Notes: generated by a model from the sequence alone, not told the origin. A stretch of DNA of 64,000 nucleotides from Avena insularis (GCA_023614405.1 CM042686.1:349874329-349938328), one strand, 5' to 3'. Shown: positions 10,785 to 22,371, counted from the first letter of the stretch. A program made the numbers and translations.

Positions 10785-13700
10785 TGTCAACACCCGGATT
10801 TTTAATCCCAGATGCCCATTATGCCATACCTCGCAATCCCAGGATTACCATTTTTGCGAGACATAACGGATTGGATATCACAGTACATCATCCATTACAA
10901 ACCATACATAAGGTCTTACACAAATAAGGATCTCATGATCCAGTCTTTAATACAACAAGCAGCGGAAAATAAAGATAAGCATAGCGGTGGGGTCCATCTT
11001 CAAGGGCACATGCAATGCTGACGAAGGCAGATAGTCCTAGTTATCATAGCCGTCCTGCTGACCATCATCTTGATAATCTCCTTCATAGTCTGGCCATGAG
11101 AATAGCCAGGGACAAAAGCCATGAGTACTCTTTAAGTACTCGCAAACTACTATTAACAGGTACTATAGTTCTAGGTTAAAGTGCTAAATCTAAGTTTAAC
11201 TATAAAGTTAAGTTTGAAACCTAAGCTGAGTTCTGAAGCAAAGAAAGGTAAAGTAAAGTTCTAGAATCACTTAAGTTGGGAAGCTATTATCATAAACACA
11301 ACCCTGTTGTGGTCAAGTAAAAGTTCATCATTCATTTCAATTTATTTGGAAAACATCTGACAACGAAATAGTATGGCCATTCCAACTGTCCATAACCGCG
11401 GACGTGGCTATTCGAATAGTTTGACACTCTGCAGAGGTGGTACACTTTCACCACAAGATTCAATACATCTATCAGGGATAACCCTGAATCATCATACTTA
11501 GTATGCAGATAATCAAACATAACCTTCCCTTTACACACCCTAGTATAAGCACCTCTCCTATGAGCATGGCCTCCCAACCATGACCATCAGTCATCTTGGG
11601 CACTTCATAGGTGGACATCATGAGAGGTAGCCTCAGCTCAAACCTCTCCCTCCAGGGAACTAATACTAATGCATATAAATTTCCAGCTAAGCCTTACCCA
11701 ATTCAGGTAGTGTGGTTGTACGGTAAATTTGGAATGGTATCGCATCCGAATCCAACCATCAGTTTTATAAAAGGGTTAAGGCTCATGCCTCAACATTTTC
11801 ATCATCATCAACCATTGGTGTTTCTCAACACATGTCAAAACATCTCAATAGAATGACTCATCATTCCAAGGTTTTCATAATTCATTTTCACCAAGTGTTC
11901 CCATCTAAAGTGACTCAAGTTTTTGATCTACTCTAACTACTAAGTTAAGAGTGTTCACTAAGGTGGGAAATGGTGGGCTCAATCTCATGCCATAGAATGA
12001 CATCTAAAGTTATCTAAATAGGTCAAGTTTTATACTTTTTATGCTACCTTCAAAACAAGTAAAGAACTTTGTGTAAACTAAGGGAGCTAAATCTTGTAAA
12101 CAAAGACTTCGGGTAACTAATAGTTAAAGGGGGTGTGATCAAAGCATGCCTAAAGCATCCTGGATCAAGTTAACTAGCTTAAATCCAGTTTACTACATTA
12201 GCTTGCACTGTTAATGGTGGTTTGCCTTGGTTGGTGCAGTGGTTGAAGTTTTCTTCGTCTTCGTCTTGATAGCACTCCTCCTCCTCGTAAGCTTGGTCGG
12301 TACTATCTTCTATAAATACATACGGAGTACACAATCACCAAACAATACTTAACTAGGCTAAGTAGCATTCTAAGGAACACATTTGATGATCTATTATCAT
12401 CACAAGCATCCCAAGTTTAATTCTCTAATTTCATTCTTTTTAATTCAGAAAAGTAATTTCTACTCATTGAAAATTTAACTAAGATTTAATATTCACCACT
12501 TAAAATATGGGATCATGTGGACACATGTCATCACCACATATTCTAACATGTGGGAATGTGATTTAAAGGTTGGATCATACTCACTTTGGTTTAAGTTCAT
12601 TATTTAATGATTTAAAGTGACTAGAAATGCCTATATAGCATTATTTTGGTACTAGTCCAAAGTCACTGCATGTAAACCTTAATATTATTACATATTTAGA
12701 TAGATATGGTGAAATGTGATTTTTGAGAGTTGGAATCAACTCAAAAGCTATCTTAGCTGATTTTATAAAAATGTTGCAAGTGGCAAATACTTCTGTTTTG
12801 TTATATTCATTAGGAGAGATCTATAACTCTAATTGAATTAAATCCAACGGGCTTGGATAGATCATCTCAATACCTTTCAGAGGATATTTGTTTCATGCAA
12901 TTTGGATTTGTAAAACTCCCAGAATTGAATTTTAAACTAGTGGACAAAAACAAGATTTAACTAAAAAGAAAAATCCAGATTTGAACGGGTGGGCTAGCGC
13001 GGGAAAGAACTTGGGCCGGCCCAGTGGCACCCCGCGGCGCGGGGCTCAGCTGACAGGGGGGTCCTGCTTGTCAGTGGGTTTTAACACGCGAAACGGTACG
13101 CGCGCTGTGGGCCATAGGATTAGTAGGGGGATCTACGGCTGAGGGTCGTCGTCAACGACGAACAGGTCGCCGGCGAGCTCGAACCCTAGCGGCTCGGTGG
13201 GGGTCTCCTAGGGACGTACCAGGGCTCCAGCGGGGTAGGCGAGGTGGGCAAACAAACTAGAAGATGACGGCGAGGCAGGGCGCGGCTGCAGCGGAGCTTG
13301 GGGTGGTCGCAATCAGCGGCGCCCTTCTCCTCCTGCTGCGGCTGCTCCAGCTCCAATTCCGGTGAGGCAGAGCTCTCCTTGCTCTAGCTAGAGGTGGGTG
13401 AAGTTCAGTGAGGTGAGGGGAGTGGAGTGGTGTGGAGAGAAGAGGCTGGGGAGGCCTCCTTTTATAGGCCCGACGGTGAGACCGAGCGGGATGGGCAGGC
13501 GACGGTGGCGACAAGGCTACGACCGGATAGCGGCATGGCTGAGGGTGGCGATCGACAGGAAGTCTCCTGGCGGTGCTCTAGGAAGTGAATGCGAGCGTAG
13601 GGGCGGTGGTATGCGGTCTGGGCAAGGTGGCACTCTGAGCGGCAGAGGCGGCAGTGTCCACGGCGAGCGGTGGCTGTGGTGCTTTGGGCGGCGAACGGGG

Positions 13701-14727
13701 GTGTCTGGGGTGTTCTCCAGGTCGTGGCGGAGCAGTGGGCGCGGGCTGCGGTCGAGCGGCGGCTTGTGCACGCAGGGATAGAGCATGCTCTGCGGGCGGC
13801 GTCGGCATGGTCGACCAGCTCCGGGCGCGGCGGTTCCTGGCCGCTCTGCTCTCTGTCTCTGGCCTGGGGCTGGTTGGACGGTGGAGGTGGACCACTGGCA
13901 ACTTGCTAGACATGGTGAGAGGGGCTGGAGAGGGCTGCAGCCGTGAGTGCACGGTCGGCCGGCGAGGAGTGGCTCGGCATGGCAATGCAGTGCAGCTAGG
14001 AGGTAGGGGATGTGCTGGTGTGGGTCTGGTTAGGCTAGAGTGGGACAAAGATGATCAAAGCACTTCAAAATTGCTAGACAATATCAGCCCAAAACAGTAA
14101 TAGTTAGGCCACAATGATCTTGCCAGCAAGGTGTTTGACAAAACGGCTGAAAGAGAAAAAGTTTTGAATTTTGGTTTCAAATTTTTTGAGTGATCTCCAC
14201 TGGTGCTAGGTAGACCCTGGTTGCAAGGGTTTTGAAAGTGGAGCTCAAATAGATGAGTTTTGAAATAGGGGTGATCTATGCATATGCATTGGATTCAATT
14301 TTCAAATTCCAATTAAAATAGTTAACCGAATGTTTTTAGCAGATCCAAAGGTGGGCCTTGATACCTCATTATGTGTACTAGCAAGGGGTGCAAAGATCAA
14401 GAATTGTTTCTGTTAAGAAATGAGTGCTAGGAACACTCAAAGTAGTGTAGTGGATTAAAATGGCCAAAATGACCATTCCTCCTTTTTAATCCTTTTTGAT
14501 TTGATTTTCTTTAGGAAAAGTTTGGGAATGATGTAGATGATGTTTAAAGCCCCTAAGAAACATTTTACAAGCATTGGATCACTTAAACAAGGCACTTCAA
14601 ATCGACTCCTATTTTAAATGCACACACATATGAATGCTTTCATTTTAAATTTGGAAAAGTTTTTGTTAACCCTATTTTTGGATGATTTGATCTTGATAAG
14701 CTTGGATTGAAGTTTTGGGATGTTACA
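10785..14727 (-). repeat. Element 1, 5' LTR (3.94 kb)
   Basis: Minus-strand LTR from TGTAACATCCC (14,727) to GTTGACA (10,785). It keeps the GC-rich segments missing from the 3' LTR (about 13,010-13,160 and 14,471-14,530). It contains the likely promoter. The GC-rich part 13,000-14,050 carries long overlapping open frames on both strands that do not resemble proteins. Confidence 0.93.
13459..13466 (-). promoter_or_regulatory. TATA box in element 1 5' LTR
   Basis: The minus strand reads TATAAAAG in a CCTATAAAAGGAGGCCTC context. The same context occurs at the matching place in the LTRs of elements 2 (33,440-33,447) and 3 (near 61,600), so it is probably the core promoter. Confidence 0.65.
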
Positions 14728-14732
14728 GCTTG
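14728..14732. repeat. Target-site duplication of element 1, right copy (GCTTG)
   Basis: An exact copy of 1,220-1,224, directly after the LTR edge TTACA. Confidence 0.95.
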
Positions 14733-15448
14733 ATTCTTGATGACGATGAAGATTGTCTCTTCCTTCAATTCCCCCAAAGATCGAAGCCTTCGGGTGGTTG
14801 AAGTGGGAGATCTAGTGAGAGAGCTTTTGCAAAGTGTCTGAACAATTTCGAGTGAATCAAGAGTTCTGATCGTTGGGGAAGAAGGGATATTTATACCCCC
14901 TTCCAAATCCAAGCCGTTGGAGCCTTTGGGGGCCGGATTATCCGGCCCAAGTGAGGGACGGATTATCTGGCCTAGGGAAAACTCCACCCTAGACTCGGAT
15001 TATCCAGCAGATAAACCGCCCCCACTCCGAGTGACGCGCCAAGCCTGCCCTTGATCGCCTTCTGGGGACCGGATTTTCCGGCCTAGGACGAAAAACCGCC
15101 CCAGTTCGAATTTTCTGGGAGAAAATCCGACCGGACTCCGAGTGACACGTCTTGGCAGCCTTTGATCGATTTCTAGGGGCCTGATTATCCATCCCATGCG
15201 AATGCCGGATTATCCGGCCTAGGGAGGAAAAACCGCCCTAGTTCGGATTTTCCGGGAGATAATCCGACCGGACTCTAAGCGACGTGCCTTGGCAACCTTT
15301 GATCGATGAGATAGGCTGGATTATTCGGCCCTTGGTGGGGTGGATAATCCGCCCCCCCAAAACACCTGCACACTTAGCACACATGAGAAAACTCCACGGT
15401 ATTGTTATCTAACACTCAAAACACATGAAAACATGAAATGTTCTTTCA
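14733..15448 (-). repeat. Copia 3' LTR, proximal part (starts at 15,448)
   Basis: On the minus strand the LTR starts TGAAAGAACATTTCATG directly after the polypurine tract. It runs to the element 1 insertion point and resumes at 1,224. It contains a GC-rich block of CCGGATTATCCGG-type palindromes in tandem sub-repeats. The total LTR is about 1.27 kb, normal for Maximus/Opie-type elements. Confidence 0.82.
14930..15352. repeat. Tandem sub-repeats with CCGGATTATCCGG palindromes in the copia LTR
   Basis: Three degenerate units are marked by ACTCCGAGTGACGCG (about 15,025), ACTCCGAGTGACACG (about 15,135) and ACTCTAAGCGACGTG (about 15,272), each followed by TTGATCGAT or similar and then GGATTATCC or GGATTTTCC motifs. 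Perfect or near copies of the 13-bp palindrome lie at about 14,933 and 15,205. The units are about 110-140 bp apart. They may be LTR enhancer sub-repeats, but that is inference. Confidence 0.75.
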
Positions 15449-15464
15449 ATCTTCCCCTTTTTGG
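15449..15464 (-). other. Copia polypurine tract
   Basis: On the minus strand CCAAAAAGGGGAAGAT lies directly before the LTR start TGAAAG. AAAAAGGGGGAGAT-like tracts at this place are characteristic of the SIRE/Maximus/Opie lineage. Confidence 0.8.
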
Positions 15465-15604
15465 TGTTAGATGACAATACTAGGATTTGCAGGAAAGGAT
15501 CACCAGACCACCAACAAAAACATGGAAGATCTAATAGAACTAGTTCTCCCCCTTGGCATCGAGACGCCAAAAAGGAAGAAGAGCGATGCTAGCGCCCCAA
15601 GGTA

Positions 15605-17031
15605 TCACTCGTAGTCCTCATCCTCGTCCTCGTCCTTGTTCCCATCCTCGTCCTCATCTTCAAGCTCCTCGGTGTCATCATCCTCATCATCAGCAGTGGC
15701 CGCAGAGGGGAACAAGTGACACTCCAACTCTCGAAAGTTCAGCCCAGAAGAAGAGTTCCACCGGGCATATGGTGTGGGAGGGGTAGGAGCCGGGGGATCA
15801 CCAGAGGCACCGGACACATGGTGAAGGATGAGCTGCTGAGAGTAAGCCAACTCATGGCGCTGCTTGTACGCCTCGTATTGGACCTTGCATGTGTCCATGC
15901 CCATGCAAAGGATGTTCCGCTGGAACCAGTTCAGCTGCTTGATCTCACGATCAATAGGAGGCACTGGAGGCCTACGAGCATCCCTCATGAGACCCTCAGG
16001 AGCAGAGGAGGGGTGAGAGGTCTTCTGAACCTTGGTTTAGATCTTCTCTGCCTTATGCACAACATCAATGTTGAAGTCTTCAGAGGGAAGCATGTGCCGG
16101 ATGAGCATCATAATGTAGGGAGCATAAGGAATGGACAGCCGGTTGAACATTGCATCCATCAATTCATGGTAGATGAAGTCCATCACATCCAGCTTGTACT
16201 GCACGGACTCATCCTCGCACGAGGCATCCTCATGAGAAAAGGCAAGGACCACGGATGGTATCATTGTTGCCTCCACTCGTAGTGATGGAATCACGGAAGA
16301 GGCCCACCAAGGCAGCATAGGTAGGAGCAAGACCAGCAAGAGTGCCCACAATGCCATTGTCCATTGTGCAAGGAGAGAGAGCTACATCTTTGTTGGGCTT
16401 CATCTGGGTGATGATGCGGTGGCCACTGGCCCTATCCCTGCCGCGGAAAGAGTATCCAAGTACCTCAGCAAACACATGGAAATCAGCAGTCATAGGCCTG
16501 TCATGAGTCATCCACTTCATAGTGCGATGCCCATCTCCACAAATAACCAAGGTGGAAAAGAACTACTTCACCACCTCAGAGTCATATGAGCACTGGAGAG
16601 CCATGAGATGGTGCAGCCCCATCCGCTTAGCCACATACATGGCATCAACAAGGTGGGGCTTCTCCAAAGCCTCAGCAAGACCCAACGGGTGCATAGGCCT
16701 AATGTTCAGCCTGGGATACACATCTTCAAAAATACCTTTCTGTTCAGCACACCCAAACCGAGAATCCCCCAGCTTAGAATCACGAGGCAACTCCGCAAAC
16801 AAATCACGGTGATGGATAGAGGAATAAGTGACTGTATCCAAAGCCTTGTAGTTAATCTTGGGCTCTTTGCCCTTCCTTTTGGACACCCTCTTTCTAGTCC
16901 TCTTTGCTTGTTCAGCCATGCGCTTCTCTTCGTTCTTTCTTCTCCTCAACTCAACCTCATCCACTAAGTTACCCTGTCCGTCGTCCTGAAAGTATTTACC
17001 ACGAGGACGGCGCTTGTAGGTCTTGGAGCAC
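15605..17031 (-). pseudogene. Copia accessory ORF downstream of pol (basic N-terminus, acidic C-terminus)
   Basis: A broken frame of about 475 codons between pol and the 3' LTR. The open frame reaches back to a TAG near 17,030; the first Met is at 16,964. The N-terminus is strongly basic (RRRKNEEKRMAEQAKRTRKR, then SKRKGKE), like a nuclear-targeting sequence. The middle has YSSIHHRDLFAELP and GHRTMKWMTHDRPM, which recall the plant domain annotated as putative plant transposon protein (Transposase_32-like); this is from memory. The last 40 residues are almost all Asp/Glu, ending at 15,605. It is broken by a stop at 16,563, a frameshift near 16,250 and a stop or frameshift near 16,000. Maximus-type elements are known to carry an extra ORF here; function unknown. 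Confidence 0.7.
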
Positions 17032-18172
17032 TAGAACCACCTATGAGGAGAACAAGGGCGATAGCATGGGGATAAGTATACACACAAGTCCAGGAGAGAG
17101 CGTGGAAAAAGTAGTCAAAAAGTTCATAGGACAATTCTACTCAATGCACACAACATGGTGAAACTAAACCAGATTTGATTCTGTCAGGCCGGATTATCCA
17201 GCCTGGCCAGGGGCAGATAATCCAGCCCTGGCAAAAAATTTTCAACTTCACCTAGATTGAATGCAAAAAGTAGATTGGGCCTAGAAACTGCAAGACTATG
17301 ATTTCTACGTGAAACAACATCCTTCTAGACAATGTTCCACCCAACAAATAACACATCTAGTCAAAGATGGGGAGAGAGGGAGTTACCCTCACTCATTAGA
17401 GGAAGAACGCGGAGGCGCGGAGAAGAAGATCCGGGGAGGCATGGAAAATTTGGTGGCCGGAGAGGCTCCGGGGAGGGTGGGGGACGGCAGGCGGCGGCTA
17501 AGGAGGAGGAGAGGGTTGGGGGAGAAGTGCTTCTCGTTATGAGCCCTCCCCCCGATCCCTGCCCTTAAAGACGAAATCCGCCAGGGCCGGATTATCCGGC
17601 CTATACTTGGGCTGGATTATCTGGCCTATACTTGGGCTGGATTATCCGGCCTAAAATCTGAATTTCTGTTGTACACAGATTCAGGCTCGCGCGTCCCCAA
17701 ACAACACCCTCACAAGATGTACAAGGGACTTGTGTGCAAGAATAGATGGTTTAGGGGTAGGGAAAGGCTTAGGATTGAGAGAGCCAAACTGACATGGTAC
17801 TACACACTCAAAATTGCAAGAACCAAATCAACTAAAAGCCAAAAATGAGTGTGATTCCCATAAGAACATGAGATGAGCGAAAACAACCGAAAAGATCCAC
17901 AAAAATCCAATTCTCCTCATGGGAGAGGGCGGTGGCCGAAGCCACCTTGTTGGAGTGTATGGTATGACACCGCGAAGATATATGTTGGGTTCACGACCAA
18001 TAATCATCAATAAGCTCACATATCACAAAATGATATTAAGAGAAATGATTTATCTTGCTTTCGGCATTATGGGGGGAGGGTTAGCCCAATTAATTAGGAC
18101 CACACTCCCCCTATATCCATGCCCACATCTAGACCAAATAAGACTGAGATGTACGAGTGAGTGCATGGGTAA
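17032..18172 (-). other. Copia spacer between RNase H and accessory ORF
   Basis: No protein-like frame is seen. It carries more of the copia palindromes: GGATTATCCAGCC near 17,193 and a three-fold run of about 28-bp units at 17,587-17,655, each GGATTATC(C/T)GGCCTA followed by TACTTGGGCT. The G/A-rich stretch 17,370-17,540 gives spurious plus-strand ORFs. Confidence 0.6.
17587..17655. repeat. Short tandem repeat of the GGATTATCCGGCC motif (three units)
   Basis: Three consecutive units of about 28 bp, each with GGATTAT(C)CGGCC or one change from it, linked by TATACTTGGGCT. The same motif occurs in the copia LTR and in its pol linker. Confidence 0.85.
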
Positions 18173-19659
18173 TCAAGACAAGCTCCTGGAATCAATGATA
18201 TTTAGCTCATTCCTCAAGTAGCAGAACCTTGCTTCATCAAGTGGCTTCATGAAAATATCAGCCAGTTGGTTCTTCGTGCTCACAAAAGATATGTCAATAT
18301 CGCCTCGAGCAACATGGTCTCGAATAAATTGATTCCGAATCTCAATATGCTTTGTCCTTGTGTGCTGTACCGGATTGTACGCAATTTTGATTGCACTTTC
18401 ATTGTCACATAAAAGAGGCACTTTGTCACAATTGACACCGTATTCCTTTAAAGTTTGCCTCATCCACAGTAACTGAGTGCAGGCACTAGCAGCAGCAACA
18501 TATTCAGCTTCGGCGGTGGAGAGAGAGATACAATTCTGCTTTTTAGATGACCAACACACTAAAGATCTTCCCAAGAATTTACAAGCTCCAGAAGTGGATT
18601 TTCGATCATCCTTATCACCAACCCAATCTGAACCAGTATAACCACATAGAGAGAAATTGGAGCCCTTGGGATACCATAGACCAAAGTTAGGGGAATGAAC
18701 CAAATATCGAAAAATCCTCTTGATCGCCACTAAGTTACTTTCTTTAGGAGCTTCTTGATACCTTGCACACACCCCCACACTCAACACAATATCGGGTCTA
18801 GATGTGCAGAGGTAAAGAAGAGGGCCGATCATGGACCGGTATACCTTTTGGTCCACATCTTTACCATGGGGGTTAAGTTCAAGGTGACATTTTGTTTGCA
18901 TCAGAGTGGCAACACCATTAAGATCCGTCATCTTGAATCTCTTGAGCATGTCTTGGATGTACTTAGCTTGATTGATGAAGGTTCATTCTCTAAGTTGCTT
19001 GATCTCGAATCCAAGAGAGAACGGTAATTCCCCATCATAGACATCTCAAACCTGTTAGTCATAAGCTTTGAAAATTCATCATTAAAAGCTTTATTAGTAG
19101 AACCAAAGATGATGTCGTCTACATATAGTTGGCATACGAAGAGCTCCCCCTTAACCTTCTTAGTAAAAAGAGTGGGATCTATTTGCCTAACTTCGAAGCC
19201 ACGGTAGAGCAAAACCTCTTTAAGGTGCTCATACCACACACGTGGGGCTTGTTTAAGGCCATAGAGTGCCTTATCGAGTTTGTAGACATGGTTCGGGAAG
19301 TTAGGATCCTCAAATCCCGGGGGTTGCTTTACATATACCAACTCATGTAGCGGACCATTAAGAAAAGCACTCTTGACATACATTTGCTGCAATTTAAAAT
19401 TGTTATGGGCAGCATAAGCAAGAAGGATACGAATGGACTCAAGACGAGCCATAGGAGCATAGGTCTCGCCAAAGTCAATGCCCTCAACTTGGGAATAGCC
19501 TTGTATCACAAGTCTTGCCTTGTTCCTCACGACAATGCCATTCTCATCTTGCTTGTTTTTAAAAATCCACTTAGTGCCGATAACATTGCGGCTATCCTTG
19601 GGCTTCTCCACGAGTTTCCAGACATTGTTGCGCTCGAAATTATTCAATTCTTCATGCAT
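18173..19659 (-). pseudogene. Copia reverse transcriptase and RNase H (broken)
   Basis: The RT part (19,659-18,928) has [49 protein letters not shown] and the active-site YVDDI (residues 179-183), all typical Ty1/copia. The motif A residue is changed: the family has DVKSAFLNG but here it is YVKSAFLNG, so one catalytic Asp is lost. A one-base loss near 19,040 and a TGA just after it break the frame. RNase H continues at 18,949-18,173 with SWSSKKQN-type, STAEAEYVAA, LLCDNESAIKIAYNPVQH, RTKHIEIR and QLADIFMKPL, and ends at 18,173. The upstream frame is separated only by a TAG at 19,669-19,671. It would not be active. Confidence 0.93.
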
Positions 19660-19668
19660 AGCAACAAC

Positions 19669-20880
19669 CTAGTCCGGATCTTCGAGAGCTTCAAAAACTT
19701 TCTTGGGTTCCACCATTGAGATGTGAGCTTGATGCTCACCAAAACTTGCCAATTCCCTTCTTGTGGAAACCCTTCGTCGAAGATCACCTACAACCTTGTT
19801 GAGAGCGTGACCCCTTAACTCAAGGTTCCGATCAGCACGAGCGTTGCGACGAAGTTCAATAAGCTTGTTGTCTCTTGATGGGATAGTTTCATCACTTGAA
19901 TCTTCATTGGAATCATTTGCTTGACCTTGATTAGAATTCGGATTAACAGCAGTAGGAGGTGATGAAGCGTGCCCTTGAGGTGGGTCAGTAGCCGTAACAG
20001 GAGGCTGCTGAATAACAGGTGATTTAGGGCCAGATAATCCGGCCGATGGTGAGGCCGGATAATTCGGCCTAGGAGAACTTTTAGCATTTTCATCAGGCTG
20101 CCTGGGACTTCCTTGAACTAGCGAGGGGCTGGATAATCCAGGGCCATCCAGAAAACCCGTCCTGGAGCTTGCAGCGATTTCTTCAATACCAGGAGCAGTT
20201 TGGTCGTTAGGAGCGGGGTGGCAGGATAATCCGGTGTCGTCCGGATAGTGTGGCCTAGAGCTTTCTGGAACATCTTGACCTTTAGCAAGTGATGGAGATG
20301 GTGTAGAAGTTACTCCCATGGTTGGAACATGTTGAGTATGTATAGATGAGGGATCTTCATGAGTAGAGCATCGTCCTTCCCGATCCACCACAAGGGGTTC
20401 CTCAATGGGCCGGAAAAATTCCATGCCCATTCTTATTATGGCATCTTGGGGTATTTCAACATCTGCATCACAAACATCAACTTGTCCCGCATGGGAGCCA
20501 TCACAAACATCAAGTTGGACATTTAAATAACAATCTTCCAATGGTGGCAAATCAAGCATTTCATAAATCTTTCCAGGCATAATAGAAGCACTACTATCAA
20601 GATCACATAAAGCTTTGAGATCAAAATCATTTACTTTCATATTAATGATGGGTTCCCAACCATCTTCTAGTTTCATAGGCATAGAAGCTTTATGTTTCAT
20701 CTTTTCATCTTTAATTTTTATGAGAGCATTAGTAATGTTTTTTGTAAAGGCCATATTCATAGCACTAGCATTAGGAATTTTAGCAAGCTTTTGTGGGAAC
20801 ATAATTACTTCAGAGATATTGCAACCATCAAGATCAAAATCATACTTATCATCTAAAGTAGTAGAGCTATTGTTTCCCAT
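19669..20880 (-). pseudogene. Chimeric ORF: Athila-like protease segment fused in frame to copia pol linker (403 codons)
   Basis: Residues 1 to about 122 (MGNNSSTTLD ... CYLNVQLD) match the Athila-like gag-protease of element A at 53,704-54,080. After that the sequence is copia linker: a Pro/Ser-rich, low-complexity stretch (about residues 160-330), then RRRVSTRRELASFGEHQAHI and VEPKKVFEALEDPD, which leads directly into copia RT. The Athila part keeps the protease Asp in ALCDLDSSASIMP. The join near 20,512 is in frame and sits beside a duplicated 15-bp stretch, TTGATGTTTGTGATG, at both ends of a short filler. The frame ends at a TAG that replaces a Trp codon. The fusion is probably an accident of deletion, not a selected gene. 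Confidence 0.82.
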
Positions 20881-22182
20881 ATTTCAAAGAATTTCAGCAT
20901 TTTTATTAGAAAAGGTTCCATTGGGTTTACTAGCTTCAACATTAGTGGTAGTGATAGTAGAAATACTAATATTTCTAGTAATTTCATCTTCTCTTTCCCA
21001 CTTAGCATGCAATTCAGCTAATAGTCTAACATTTTCATCAATTCTAACTTGTATGGCATTAGTAGCAGCAAAGGGATTTTCAATAGTTTCAGGTTTAGCA
21101 GCCATGTTATTCAAAGAAGACTGAGCTTCAGAGAATGATGCTATATTTCTTTCAGCATTAGAGAGTTTTTCCTCAATAGTTTTATTGAAAGAAGTTTGTT
21201 TACTAATAAAATCTTTAAGCATAACTTCAAGTTTAGAGGGTGCACTTGTATTATTGTTGTAGGGATTTCCATAAACATTACCATTATTGGATGGATATGG
21301 CCTATAATTATTATTACCAAAATTATTCCTATAGGCATTGTTGCTAAAAATTATTATTTCTTATAAAATTCACATCAACTTGCTCTTCTTGAGCAACCAA
21401 AGAAGCTAAGGAAACATGGTTTGGATCAATATGAGTTTTCCCATTAACAAGCATAGACATAATAACATCAATTTTATCACTCAAGGAGGTTGTTTCTTCA
21501 ATAGAATTTACCTTCTTACCTGGTGGATCTCTTAGTGTGCCATTCAGAATAGTTAACCATCATATTATCCAGAAGCTTTGTTGCAGCACCCAAAGTAATG
21601 GTCATAAAGGTACCTCCAGTAGCAGAATCCAGCAGATTTCTTGAAGAATAATTCAGTCCTGCATAAAAGTTTTGGATAATCATCCAAGCAGTCAGTCCAT
21701 GAGTGGGAAAATTCTTTACCAAAGATTTCATTCTTTCCCAAGCTTGAGAAACATGTTCATTATCAGATTGTTTAAATTTATTATTTCACTTCTCATAGAT
21801 ATAATCTTAGCAGGAGGATATTATTTTCCAATGAAAGCATCTTTGCATTTAGTCCAAGAATCAATACTATTTCTAGTTAGGGATTGCAACCATTCTTTAG
21901 CTTTTCATCTCAAAGAGATAGGAAAAAATTTAAGCTTAATAATATCCCCATCTATATCCCTATCTTTTTGCATCTCACAAAGTTCAAAAAAGTTATTAAG
22001 ATGAGCAGCAACATCTTTAGTACCAATTCAGAAAATTGTACTCTCATAACAATATTGAGTAAAGCAGGTTTAATTTCAAAGAATGTAGCTTGAGGAACAT
22101 GTGGAGCAATAGATATGCACATGAAATCATTGTTGTTGGTGCTAGTGAAATCACACAACTTAGTGTTTTCAAGAGTAGTCAT
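20512..22182 (-). pseudogene. Element B gag and protease (broken)
   Basis: It starts MTTLENTKLCDFTSTNNNDF at 22,182, matching element A at 52,359. Pieces follow in shifted frames: PHVPQATFFEIKPALLN at the start, then a frameshift near 22,060; MKSLVKNFPTHGLTAWMIIQ at 21,731; KTIEEKLSNAERNIASFSEA at about 21,180; and the protease segment with EDGWEPIINMKVNDFDLKAL and CDLDSS in the chimeric frame. The usual Gly after the catalytic Asp-Leu (DLG) is Asp here, and in element A too. No CCHC knuckle is seen. The frame runs into the copia join. Confidence 0.85.
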
Positions 22183-22342
22183 TTTTTTGTGTTTTTAATA
22201 AAGAAAGCAAACTAGTACAACTTTTTTTTGTGTGTTTTTGATAAAGAAACAAGCAAACAAAGTAGAAATAAACTAAGCAAAATAAAAACAACAAAGTAAA
22301 GAGATTTGTTATGAGGGACTCCCCTTGTGAAGATGTCCTTGA

Positions 22343-22361
22343 CTCCGCGGCAACGGCGCCA
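22343..22361 (-). other. Element B primer-binding site (tRNA-Asp)
   Basis: On the minus strand TGGCGCCGTTGCCGCGGAG follows the 5' LTR by 10 bases. It matches the 3' end complement of tRNA-Asp with one mismatch (CCGCGG for CCGGGG). Elements A and C have the same site and the same 10-base spacing. Confidence 0.88.
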
Positions 22362-22371
22362 CAAAAAGTCT

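Larger units (their letters stand above)
1225..14727 (-). mobile_element. Element 1: Ty3/gypsy chromovirus (Tekay/Del-like), nearly complete, decayed
   Basis: A 13.5 kb LTR retrotransposon on the minus strand. Order: 5' LTR (10,785-14,727), tRNA-iMet primer site, ORF0, gag with CCHC knuckle, protease, RT, RNase H, integrase, chromodomain-like tail, polypurine tract, 3' LTR (1,225-4,973). LTRs run TG...CA and are flanked by GCTTG on both sides. The pol order with integrase last and a chromodomain-like end place it in the chromovirus branch of Ty3/gypsy. It contains several stops and frameshifts, so it cannot make a full polyprotein. Apart from two deletions in the 3' LTR, the two LTRs look very similar in the stretches compared, suggesting a fairly recent insertion. 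Confidence 0.95.
671..20512 (-). mobile_element. Ty1/copia element, Maximus/Opie-like, 5' half lost and interrupted by element 1
   Basis: In minus-strand order the element holds a pol linker, reverse transcriptase, RNase H, a 1.1 kb spacer, an accessory ORF, a polypurine tract, and one LTR of about 1.27 kb starting TGAAAG and ending ATTTCA. The order RT then RNase H is preserved and an extra ORF follows pol, as is known for the SIRE/Maximus lineage. Gag, protease, integrase and the 5' LTR are missing, because the element is joined at about 20,512 to Athila-like DNA. Element 1 (1,225-14,727) sits inside its 3' LTR. The LTR end is followed by unrelated sequence rather than a primer-binding site, which shows it is the 3' LTR. 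Confidence 0.8.
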
